This document shows, piece by piece, positions 7,226 through 12,789 of a DNA stretch of 12,789 bases (positions are counted from its first letter, which is position 1; each line of letters opens with the position of its first letter). The stretch lies in contig JANXTD010000615.1 in assembly GCA_025352585.1 (NCBI GenBank), positions 1-12,789 on the forward strand. Reading direction: 5' to 3'. This stretch comes from Fimbriiglobus sp. (GTDB taxonomy: Bacteria; Planctomycetota; Planctomycetia; Gemmatales; Gemmataceae). The translations under genes and the position numbers were made by a program. The notes under the pieces were generated by a model, which worked only from the letters and a program-made list of their open reading frames with translations, searched no databases and was not told the DNA's origin.

Positions 7226-7705
7226 GTGGTCATCCTTCCTCGCGGCGTTACCGGGTTCGACGTGCCGGAGGGCCAGCCGACGCCGGACTCGAAAGTCTTC
7301 CTGGGGGACTGCTGGCACGTCGCCATTGCTTCGCGCGGTCGGGTCGATGACCTGCCGCCGGTGCCGGCGTGGTGGGTCGCGAACTTCGTCGCCCACCTGC
7401 TCGTGCTGCCGGACGGAGCGGTGACCGCTTTGCTCAACCGAGTCCACCCGTGGGTCGGCTTCTGCCGGCCGATGGGACCGGGGTCGGGCCTGTTGGAGTT
7501 CACAGAGCCGGGCCACGTCGGGGCGGCGCTTGGAGAACTCGGTCGGTACCGCGTGTTGACCCATGCCAAGTTGGAACAGCCGGTCGGCGCGTCGATGTGC
7601 GCCGAGCTGGGGCGTGGCGAGTCGGCTCAGCTCAAGTACTGGGCGAAGGCGGCTGGACCCGGCAAGCTTCGCGTCGGCGATGTCGTGTTCAACTTTTGGG
7701 ATTGA
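7226..7705 (+). CDS. Conserved-looking hypothetical protein, 159 aa
   Basis: I do not recognise a named family. The protein opens MVILPRGVTGFDVPEG, has a Trp-rich centre (PAWWVANFVAHLLVLPDG, then HPWVGFC, residues about 47-80) and ends in QLKYW followed by GDVVFNFWD. The terminal block looks like a conserved signature, because such ends recur in bacterial hypothetical proteins I recall, but I cannot name the family. No signal peptide or membrane segment is evident; it should be a compact cytoplasmic protein. The GTG start at 7226 is supported by an AGGTGG-like ribosome site ending about 7 bases upstream (near 7213-7218). It lies between the remnant at 7132-7163 and the long inverted repeat that starts 27 bases after its stop. 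Confidence 0.65.
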   Translation: MVILPRGVTGFDVPEGQPTPDSKVFLGDCWHVAIASRGRVDDLPPVPAWWVANFVAHLLVLPDGAVTALLNRVHPWVGFCRPMGPGSGLLEFTEPGHVGAALGELGRYRVLTHAKLEQPVGASMCAELGRGESAQLKYWAKAAGPGKLRVGDVVFNFWD

Positions 7706-7732
7706 GGCACAACCTCCTGCCGTAGGCAACTC

Positions 7733-7862
7733 TTGTTAGCCCGACGCGCGAGCGAGGGTCGCACCGCGCGGCGACGATGCCAGTGATCTGTGGCCGTACC
7801 GCCACCGACTGTGAGCCTTGTCCCCGCGCGGTGCGACCCTCGCTCGCGCGTCGGGCTAACAA
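7733..7862. repeat. Perfect 39-bp inverted repeat with 52-base loop (planctomycete dispersed repeat pair)
   Basis: The left arm 7733-7771 is the exact reverse complement of the right arm 7824-7862. The two enclose a 52-base loop (7772-7823). The arms contain GTTAGCCCGACGCG on one side and CGCGTCGGGCTAAC on the other. Translated, they give the SPTRERG and LARRA peptides typical of spurious planctomycete ORFs. As RNA this would form a very long, GC-rich hairpin, but no T-run follows on either strand, so it is not a classical intrinsic terminator. I see no clear target-site duplication. It fits two oppositely oriented copies of a dispersed repeat, or a small MITE-like element without its own gene. 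Confidence 0.92.
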
Positions 7863-7880
7863 AACCGCTCACGACCTTCG

Positions 7881-7884
7881 GAGC
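7881..7884 (+). promoter_or_regulatory. Ribosome binding site deciding the PD-(D/E)XK gene start
   Basis: A GGAG-type core (CGGAG ending at 7883) stands 8 bases before the GTG at 7892. It lies outside the inverted repeat and supports starting the protein there rather than at an upstream ATG/GTG within the repeat loop. Confidence 0.55.
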
Positions 7885-7891
7885 CACTACG

Positions 7892-8482
7892 GTGCCGTAC
7901 CCGGACTTTACGCTCGAATCGGCGGAGACGACGCTGGGGGTCGCCTGCCGGCCGGGCGACCTGTTTCCGGGGCTGGCGGCGGTCGCGGTGCCGGGGTGGC
8001 TGGCCGACGCGCTGGGGCGGGGGATGCGGCTCGCCCTCGTCAGCGAGAAGGCGCGGTCGGAGTTCATCGTCGCGCCGATCCTGCTGGCGGTGCGCGAGGC
8101 GGCCGGCGACCGTGTGGCGATCCTGTCGGGCCAACGGCTCGATGTCGATGCGGCTCGGAGTCTGTCGGGCGAGTGCGATTTCTTGCTGGCGCGCTCGGAA
8201 CCGGTGCCGCGGTTGCGGGCACCGCTGATGGCGGTGGTCGAGGCCAAGAAGAACGACATTGAGGGCGGGTTGGGGCAGTGCGTCGCGCAGATGGTCGCGG
8301 CCCAACTGTACAATGAGCGGGCCGGCGAGCCGCTCCCGACGGTCTACGGCTGCGTCACGACCGGCGAGGGCTGGCAGTTCCTCGGGCTGACCGGCACTGC
8401 GGTCACCCTGCACCGGCCGCGACTTTACATCGACGACGTGGGCGCGGTCGTGGCGGCGTTCGGCCGGGCGGTCGCCGAGTGA
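7892..8482 (+). CDS. PD-(D/E)XK nuclease-fold protein, uncharacterised
   Basis: This 196-residue protein resembles a family known mostly from cyanobacteria and planctomycetes. Visible blocks are the MPYPDFTLESA start, VSEKARSEFIVAPIL (50-64), GECDFLLARSEP (93-104), MAVVEAKKNDIEGGLGQC (113-130), AAQLYNER and VYGCVTTGEGWQFLGL (151-166). The arrangement E57 - D96 - E117-x-K119 followed by a helix with Gln129 matches the restriction-endonuclease-like PD-(D/E)XK core, with the catalytic residues retained. The substrate is unknown; no methyltransferase, helicase or partner that would define a restriction system is adjacent. The GTG start at 7892 gives the family-typical MPYPDFTLE opening. The frame is open back to 7790, but that extension is translated from the inverted repeat. 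The last 32 bases have a near-identical copy at 7132-7163. Confidence 0.75.
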   Translation: MPYPDFTLESAETTLGVACRPGDLFPGLAAVAVPGWLADALGRGMRLALVSEKARSEFIVAPILLAVREAAGDRVAILSGQRLDVDAARSLSGECDFLLARSEPVPRLRAPLMAVVEAKKNDIEGGLGQCVAQMVAAQLYNERAGEPLPTVYGCVTTGEGWQFLGLTGTAVTLHRPRLYIDDVGAVVAAFGRAVAE

Positions 8483-8638
8483 CGCCACGCTTCGCGGAAG
8501 ATGACGGCGACTTCACGCAGCCGACTCGCCCGGCTTTGCACTTGCGTTGCGTTGAACACACGATCAGGATAGTGGGCGGTACCCGCATCCCAGGCGGGGT
8601 CGAGGGCTGGTCCAGTCGCCAATCGGAGGGTCGCAGTC

Positions 8639-9022
8639 GTGCTCAGGTCACTCCTCGCGTTGGGTTTCGTGGCGCTCACAGTCGGGCTGGCGGCGTGGCC
8701 TTCGGCGCGAGCGGACGAGAAGGGCGACACGCAAATCGGCGTCCTGGCCGGCGAGTGGAAGGTCGAGTACACGCACGGGGCGGTCCGCAACTACGCCATC
8801 GAGAAGGACGGCAAAGTTGCGGGGACGGCCGACGACGAAAAGCTGACGGGCCAGATCAGTCGCAAAGAGGGCATCTTGTTCCTGATCTTCGAGGGGGACG
8901 GCAAACTCGAACGCTTGACGCTGGGCAGCGACGGGCGGCTGTTCGTCGAGCACTACAACCCGAAGGAGAACTATCCCGACGGTAAGGCTTCGCACATCGG
9001 CATCGGCGTGCGGCAGAAGTAA
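8639..9022 (+). CDS. Small secreted protein, function unknown
   Basis: This 127-residue protein has a signal peptide: MLRSLLALGFVALTVGLAAW, with probable cleavage after ARA (about residue 25). That leaves a mature part of roughly 100 residues. The mature part is rich in alternating polar and hydrophobic strands (LAGEWKVEYTHGAVRNYAIE, GQISRKEGILFLIFEGDGKL, GRLFVEHYNP) and looks like a small beta-barrel or lipocalin-like fold. I do not recognise the family. There are no cysteines for disulphides and no membrane segment beyond the signal. The GTG at 8639 is preceded by GGAGGG with an 8-base spacer, a strong ribosome site. It is probably a separate unit from the gene ending at 8482, with 156 bases between. 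The serine hydrolase follows 80 bases downstream on the same strand. Confidence 0.75.
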   Translation: MLRSLLALGFVALTVGLAAWPSARADEKGDTQIGVLAGEWKVEYTHGAVRNYAIEKDGKVAGTADDEKLTGQISRKEGILFLIFEGDGKLERLTLGSDGRLFVEHYNPKENYPDGKASHIGIGVRQK

Positions 9023-9102
9023 GTGTGGCGGCGTCAGCGATCCTCATGAGGGCGTCGGGGGTCTCCGGCGTGCCGAACCGGACGCGAACTCTGAGGAAGC
9101 CC

Positions 9103-10443
9103 ATGCGCGATGACACCCCACGATTCGCCGACCCGCGCGGCACGCGCCGGGCGTTCCTGGCGCGGGCGGCCGCCGGCGCGGCCGGGCTGGCCGGGCCGCG
9201 GACCGTAGTCGCCCCGCCGGGGGCCGGGGGGCTTTCGGTGACCGGGGTTGCCAACGCGAACCTCAAGTCGTTCGACGAACTCATGACCGCGTTCCTCGCG
9301 GAGAACAAAGTCCCTGGGGCAGCGCTCGCCGTCACTTACCGGGGCAGGCTGGCGTACGCCCGCGGGTTCGGCTACGCGGACACGGACGCGAAGGAGCCGG
9401 TGCGGCCCGCGGCCCCGTTTCGCGTCGCGAGCGTCTCGAAGCCGATCACCGCCGTCGCGGTGATGCGACTCGTCGAGCAGGGGAAGCTGAAGCTCGACGA
9501 CGAGGTGGCGGGCCGCATGAAGTTGACGCCGTTCGTCGCGCCCGGCGCGACGGCCGACCCCCGCTGGGGGCGGGTCACGGTTCGCCAGTGCCTCCAGCAC
9601 ACGGGCGGGTGGGACCGCGACAAGTCGTTCGACCCGATCGGCAGGCCGCGCGAGATCGCCAAGGCCCTCGGTACCCAACTCCCGGTCACGCCGGAGCAGG
9701 TCGTCCGGTACATGATGGGCCGGCCGCTGGACTTCGACCCCGGCGAGCGGCACGCCTACTCGAACCTCGGGTACCTGGTCCTCGGCCGCGTCGTCGAGGC
9801 GGTGACGGGGCAGGCTTACGAGGCGTACGTCCGCAAGGAAGTGTTGGCCCCGCTGGGGGTCAAGTCCGCGCGGCTCGGCCGGGCGTTGGCCGAGAACCGC
9901 CTCGACGGCGAGGTGCGGTACTACGACCGCGAGGGTCGGGCCGGCCCGGCCGTGATCCCGCCGCGGCTCGGGCAGCAGGTGCCACTGCCGTACGGCGCGG
10001 AGAACTTCGAGGCGTACGAGGCGCACGGCGGCTGGGTCGCGTCGGCCGTGGACCTCGTCAAGTTCGCGGCCGCATTCGACAACCCATCCGCGTGCCCCGT
10101 CCTGAGCGCGAAGTCGATCGGGGCGATGTGGGCGCGGCCGGACGGCGCGGCCGGTCGCTCGGACGGCAAGCCGGCGGCGGCGTACTACGGCTGCGGCTGG
10201 ATGGTCCGCCCCGTCGGCGCGGCGGGTAAGCGCAACGCCTGGCACAGCGGCTTCATCGCGGGCACGGAGTCGTTGCTGGTTCGCCGGCACGACGGCCTGA
10301 CCTGGGCGGTGCTGTTCAACACCCACAACAGTCCGGACGGCAAGTCGCTCTCCGGGTTGATCGACGGCCGCCTCCACGAGGCCGCGGACCGGGTCAAAGT
10401 CTGGCCGAAGGCCGACCAGTTCGGCGAGTACCTGCGAACGTAA
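9103..10443 (+). CDS. Tat-exported beta-lactamase-family serine hydrolase
   Basis: This 446-residue protein belongs to the Beta-lactamase (class C / EstB-like, Pfam Beta-lactamase) family of penicillin-recognising serine hydrolases. Members include DD-peptidases, esterases and beta-lactamases. The start has a twin-arginine signal (GTRRAFLARAAAGAAGLAG, residues 13-31), so it is exported folded. Catalytic motifs are present: SxxK as SVSK (110-113), YxN as YSN (219-221) and the third box HSG (381-383). The LQHTGG block (164-169) is also family-typical. The ATG at 9103 is chosen because GAGGA lies five bases upstream (9093-9097) and the Tat signal starts here; the frame is open to 9025 but adds unrelated residues. 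The substrate is not evident; planctomycetes carry many such hydrolases, so a role in resistance should not be assumed. It converges with the histidine kinase gene, a repeat lying between them. Confidence 0.9.
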   Translation: MRDDTPRFADPRGTRRAFLARAAAGAAGLAGPRTVVAPPGAGGLSVTGVANANLKSFDELMTAFLAENKVPGAALAVTYRGRLAYARGFGYADTDAKEPVRPAAPFRVASVSKPITAVAVMRLVEQGKLKLDDEVAGRMKLTPFVAPGATADPRWGRVTVRQCLQHTGGWDRDKSFDPIGRPREIAKALGTQLPVTPEQVVRYMMGRPLDFDPGERHAYSNLGYLVLGRVVEAVTGQAYEAYVRKEVLAPLGVKSARLGRALAENRLDGEVRYYDREGRAGPAVIPPRLGQQVPLPYGAENFEAYEAHGGWVASAVDLVKFAAAFDNPSACPVLSAKSIGAMWARPDGAAGRSDGKPAAAYYGCGWMVRPVGAAGKRNAWHSGFIAGTESLLVRRHDGLTWAVLFNTHNSPDGKSLSGLIDGRLHEAADRVKVWPKADQFGEYLRT

Positions 10444-10461
10444 GTCGTCGTTCCCGGCGTT

Positions 10462-10495
10462 CGACCCTCGCTAGCGCGTCGGGCTAACAAAACCG
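10462..10495. repeat. Third copy (single arm) of the planctomycete dispersed repeat
   Basis: These 34 bases match 7834-7867 at 33 positions; the only change is C to A at 10473, which creates a CGCTAGCG palindrome. The copy sits in the 52-base gap between two convergent genes and ends at 10495, immediately before the kinase stop codon at 10496-10498. There is no opposite arm here, and no T-run suggesting a strong terminator, although the short dyad might still pause transcription from either side. Confidence 0.9.
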
Positions 10496-11929
10496 TCACG
10501 CTTCGCGGAAGGCGACGCGGAAGCTCGTGCCGGTCGTGGCGTCGGCTTCGAGCGTCAGGTGGCCGCCGTGCCGCGCCAGGATGTCGGCCACGACGGCGAG
10601 GCCGAGGGCGTCGGGGCGGGCGGCCACGCCGGGGCGGCACAGGTCACGGAGGGTTGCCGCGTCGCGGTTCAGGCCGACGCCGGGGCCGCGGTCGCTCACC
10701 GTCAGCACGACGTAGCGGCCGGGGGCGGCGTGGCCCAGCGAGCCGGGGGCGACCGTCTCGGCACTCGTCGCGATCGTCAGCGTGCCGCCGGTCGGCTCCA
10801 TCGACTCGGCGGCGTTCTGGGCCAGGTTGAGCAGCACTTGCGCGAACTCGGCCTGCGGGATCTGGCCGGGGGCCAGGTTGTCGGCGAGTTCCAGGCGGAT
10901 GGCCGTGTGCGACCCGGCGAGCTTGCCCAGCAGCCGGCGGTACATCACGACGTGGCTGTTCAAGTCGGTCCGCGCCGGGGTGCCGGGGCTGGGCCGGGCG
11001 ACGCCGACGAGGTTGCGACACATTTGCCCGGCGAGTTCCGCCGCGGTCACGATGTCCGTCGCCAGGTCGCGGCCGTCGGCGTCGGCCGCGTCGAGGCGCT
11101 CCCGCAACAGCCCGGCGCTGCCGAGTACGGCGGTGAGCAGGTTGTTGAAGTCGTGGGCGACCCCGGCGGCGGCGCGGCCGAGGGTCACCATCGCCCCGGT
11201 CGAGCGGTCGCCGGCCAGGTCGATCGCCTCGCCGTTCGCGGCCGTCGGCGGCATGGCCGGGCGGGGGTCGGGGGTGCGGTCGGCGGGCGCGGCGTCGGGG
11301 CGTAGCGCGAAGTCGACCCCGCCGCAGCGGCTCTCGGTGACGCTCAGCCGCACGGCGACCGGTTCGCCGAGGCGGTTGCGGCGCACGGTCGCGAGTTCCT
11401 GGCCGGGGATCACCGAGCGCGGGTAGCGGACCAGGCTGGCGTGCTCCTCGCGGCGGTCGGCCGGCAGGAACGGCGGCGGCGACCCGACGGCCTCGTCCGC
11501 CGGCCAGCCGAACAGCGCGACGGCGGCGCGGTTCCACAAGCGCACCAGCCCGAGGCCGTCCACGGCGACGATCGCGTCCGGGTTCAGGTCGAAGGCGACC
11601 CGCAACAGGTCGTGGTCGGGGTCGGGCGGGTTCGCGGGCCACGGCGTGTCGCGCGGCGACGGCCGGGGGGCGGGCCAGGGGTTCTCCGCCGGCGTCGGGG
11701 CGCTCAGGTTGATTTCCGGCCGCGTCTCGGTGCTGCTGCCGTCCTCGTGCAGCGAGTGCAGCGGGTCGGGGGCGTCCCAGTCGTGGGCCTCGAAGACCTC
11801 GGTGCCGGGCCGCTCGGCGCTCGCGCGCAGGCGACCGACTTCGGCCTCGAGGCGCTCGAGGCGCAGGTACATGTCGCCGAGGAAGTCTTCGCGGGGCGGG
11901 GCGGCTTGGGGCCGGGTGGCGGTCAGCAC
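10496..11929 (-). CDS. Soluble PAS-domain histidine kinase (HisKA-HATPase), orphan
   Basis: This 477-residue kinase has no transmembrane segment or signal peptide, so it should sense in the cytoplasm. Residues 19-40 are a short heptad-like coiled coil (DMYLRLERLEAEVGRLRAS). Residues about 42-105 form a Pro-rich linker. Residues about 106-200 are a PAS domain (AFDLNPDAIVAVDGLGLVRLWNRAAVALFGW). The HisKA H-box VAHDFNNLL has the phospho-acceptor His259. In the HATPase domain the N-box VLLNLAQNAAESM is at 365-377 (Asn372) and G1 DRGPGVG at 413-419. The G2 box is degenerate: PDALGLAVV (439-447) instead of G-x-GLGLA. The HDFNNLL type resembles NtrB and hybrid kinases, but there is no receiver domain and no response regulator nearby. 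The GTG start at 11929 has AGGAG six bases upstream. It is divergent from the esterase gene at 12040. Confidence 0.9.
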   Translation of the reverse strand: MLTATRPQAAPPREDFLGDMYLRLERLEAEVGRLRASAERPGTEVFEAHDWDAPDPLHSLHEDGSSTETRPEINLSAPTPAENPWPAPRPSPRDTPWPANPPDPDHDLLRVAFDLNPDAIVAVDGLGLVRLWNRAAVALFGWPADEAVGSPPPFLPADRREEHASLVRYPRSVIPGQELATVRRNRLGEPVAVRLSVTESRCGGVDFALRPDAAPADRTPDPRPAMPPTAANGEAIDLAGDRSTGAMVTLGRAAAGVAHDFNNLLTAVLGSAGLLRERLDAADADGRDLATDIVTAAELAGQMCRNLVGVARPSPGTPARTDLNSHVVMYRRLLGKLAGSHTAIRLELADNLAPGQIPQAEFAQVLLNLAQNAAESMEPTGGTLTIATSAETVAPGSLGHAAPGRYVVLTVSDRGPGVGLNRDAATLRDLCRPGVAARPDALGLAVVADILARHGGHLTLEADATTGTSFRVAFREA

Positions 11930-11952
11930 GGGCGGCTCCTGGGGGCGGGGGC

Positions 11953-11982
11953 TTGCGGCGGGGTACGGCGGTCGGGTAGGCT
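11953..11982 (+). promoter_or_regulatory. Possible sigma-70-type promoter for the esterase gene
   Basis: TTGCGG (11953-11958) and TAGGCT (11977-11982) are 18 bases apart in the 110-base divergent gap. They lie about 58 bases before the esterase ATG. The match is moderate, and the region is too GC-rich to give strong weight. Confidence 0.35.
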
Positions 11983-12002
11983 AAGCGTCGCCACCCCACC
12001 CC

Positions 12003-12016
12003 CCGGCCGCGGCCGG
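12003..12016. repeat. Perfect 14-base palindrome in the esterase leader
   Basis: CCGGCCGCGGCCGG reads the same on both strands and lies 23 bases before the ATG at 12040, after the possible promoter. It could be an operator half-pair or a small RNA hairpin, but all-GC palindromes also arise often by chance in such DNA. Confidence 0.5.
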
Positions 12017-12039
12017 CCTCCCCATCGGACGACTCCCCC

Positions 12040-12789
12040 ATGACCGCTTCGACCCGCCGCGCCCTGCGAACTTTGGCCGGGCTGCTCGCCCTGTGCGCGG
12101 CCCCGGTGACCCTGCGCGCCGCCGAGAACTACAAGCTCACGGCCGACTCGCTGCCCCAGGAGGGCGTGCCGGCGGGGGTCGTGACGAAGCACACCTTCGC
12201 CAAGAGCGAAGTCTTCCCCGGCACCGAGCGCGACTACTGGGTCTACGTGCCGGCGCAGTACAAGCCGGGCGGCCCCCCGGCGTGCGTGATGGTGTTCCAG
12301 GACGGCGTCTGGTACCGCGACCCGAAGGGCGACCACCGCGTGCCGACCGTGTTCGACAACCTGATTCATCGGGGGGAAATGCCGGTCACGGTCGGGGTGT
12401 TTATCAACCCCGGCACGTTCCCAATAGCCCGCGAGGGCGAAAAGCCGAGGTCCAACCGCAGCTTCGAGTACGACACTCTTTCTGGCACCTACGCGCGGTT
12501 CGTGGAACAGGAAATCTTGCCGGAGGTCTCAAAAACCGTTGCGTTACGAACCGACCCCGCCGGTCGGGCAATTTGCGGGATCAGCAGCGGCGGGATTTGC
12601 GCCTTCACGGCGGCCTGGCAGCGGCCCGAGGCGTTCTCCAAAGTGCTGAGTCACGTCGGCAGTTTCACCAACATCCGCGGCGGCGACGCCTACCCGGGGA
12701 TGATCCGCAAGACGCCGGCGAAGCCGCTGCGGGTCTACTTGCAGGACGGCGCGGCCGACCTCGACAACGAGCACGGCAGTTGGCCGCTG
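12040..12789 (+). CDS. Secreted esterase, enterochelin-esterase-like alpha/beta hydrolase (3' end off window)
   Basis: The first 250 codons are present with no stop before the right edge. A signal peptide is visible (RRALRTLAGLLALCAAPVTL, cleavage near LRA-A, residue 27). The mature protein looks like the Esterase / enterochelin-esterase family (Fes, IroE and feruloyl esterases): TERDYWVYVPAQYKPGGPPACVMVFQDG (residues 62-89) gives the strand and oxyanion-hole region. The nucleophile motif GISSG is at 180-184, so Ser182 is the nucleophile. An acidic candidate is in LQDGAADLDN (234-243). The catalytic His should lie past the window edge. Its substrate is unknown; carbohydrate or phenolic-ester side chains are as plausible as siderophores, because no iron-uptake genes are visible. 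The ATG at 12040 has no clear Shine-Dalgarno, but it is the natural beginning of the signal peptide. Divergent from the histidine kinase, which could share the control region. Confidence 0.85.
   Translation, partial: MTASTRRALRTLAGLLALCAAPVTLRAAENYKLTADSLPQEGVPAGVVTKHTFAKSEVFPGTERDYWVYVPAQYKPGGPPACVMVFQDGVWYRDPKGDHRVPTVFDNLIHRGEMPVTVGVFINPGTFPIAREGEKPRSNRSFEYDTLSGTYARFVEQEILPEVSKTVALRTDPAGRAICGISSGGICAFTAAWQRPEAFSKVLSHVGSFTNIRGGDAYPGMIRKTPAKPLRVYLQDGAADLDNEHGSWPL

Noticed and set aside
8486..8500. 15-base word CACGCTTCGCGGAAG repeated at 10497-10511
   Set aside because: One copy lies in the kinase coding end and the other between genes. A 15-base match is within chance for a 12.8-kb GC-rich window.
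8547..8573. TTGCGT ... GATAGT as a promoter for the small secreted protein
   Set aside because: The spacer is only 15 bases and the hexamers are weak, so it cannot be distinguished from background.
9034..10377. 447-residue minus-strand frame opposite the serine hydrolase
   Set aside because: It lacks any motif, while the plus strand carries SxxK, YxN and HSG in order.
10644..12041. 465-residue minus-strand frame overlapping the kinase
   Set aside because: It is Arg/Pro/Gly-rich low-complexity shadow sequence; the kinase frame holds H, N and G boxes and a ribosome site.
1..12789. tRNA, rRNA, CRISPR array, transposase or integrase
   Set aside because: No direct-repeat array with regular spacers, no tRNA-like arms and no transposase motifs were seen on either strand.

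Overview
The window is GC-rich chromosomal DNA that most likely comes from a Planctomycetota bacterium of the Gemmata type (family Gemmataceae). The evidence is the high GC content, the secreted pectate-lyase-like, serine-hydrolase and esterase proteins, a DUF4058 gene, and a dispersed repeat whose translation gives the 'SPTRERG / LARRASEG' signature I associate with planctomycete genomes. The taxonomic call rests on recognition from memory, not on a search.

Region 1 (1-4175, minus strand) is a motor-ATPase operon of the type IV pilus / type II secretion class. In transcription order it holds a PilB/GspE assembly ATPase (4175-2451), a PilT retraction ATPase (2366-1203, GTG start) and a second GspE/PilB-like ATPase (1148 to beyond the left edge). 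Intergenic gaps are 84 and 54 bases. The second assembly ATPase has a long Pro/Ala/Lys-rich N-terminal extension, and PilT has a very acidic tail encoded by a GAC-type trinucleotide repeat. No pilin, PilC, PilM-Q or secretin gene is visible here.

Region 2 (4176-4513) is a 338-base divergent intergenic region. Region 3 (4514-8482, plus strand) begins with a secreted protein carrying two pectate-lyase-3 / beta-helix start motifs. It continues with three small genes: a DUF4058 protein, an unrecognised 159-residue protein, and a PD-(D/E)XK-fold protein. Between them lie a 32-base fragment duplicating the 3' end of the PD-(D/E)XK gene and a perfect 39-bp inverted repeat around a 52-base loop. A third, single-arm copy of the same repeat lies at 10462-10495.

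Region 4 (8639-10443, plus strand) holds a small secreted protein and a Tat-exported class-C beta-lactamase-family serine hydrolase. Region 5 (10496-11929, minus strand) is a soluble orphan PAS-HisKA-HATPase histidine kinase. It converges on the serine hydrolase with the dispersed repeat between them. Divergent from the kinase, a secreted esterase (GxSxG) starts at 12040 and runs off the right edge.

There are no tRNA, rRNA or CRISPR features and no recognisable transposase. The most unusual material is the repeat-rich 7.1-8.5 kb zone with its small nuclease-fold genes. I do not see a demonstrable new defence or biosynthetic system.
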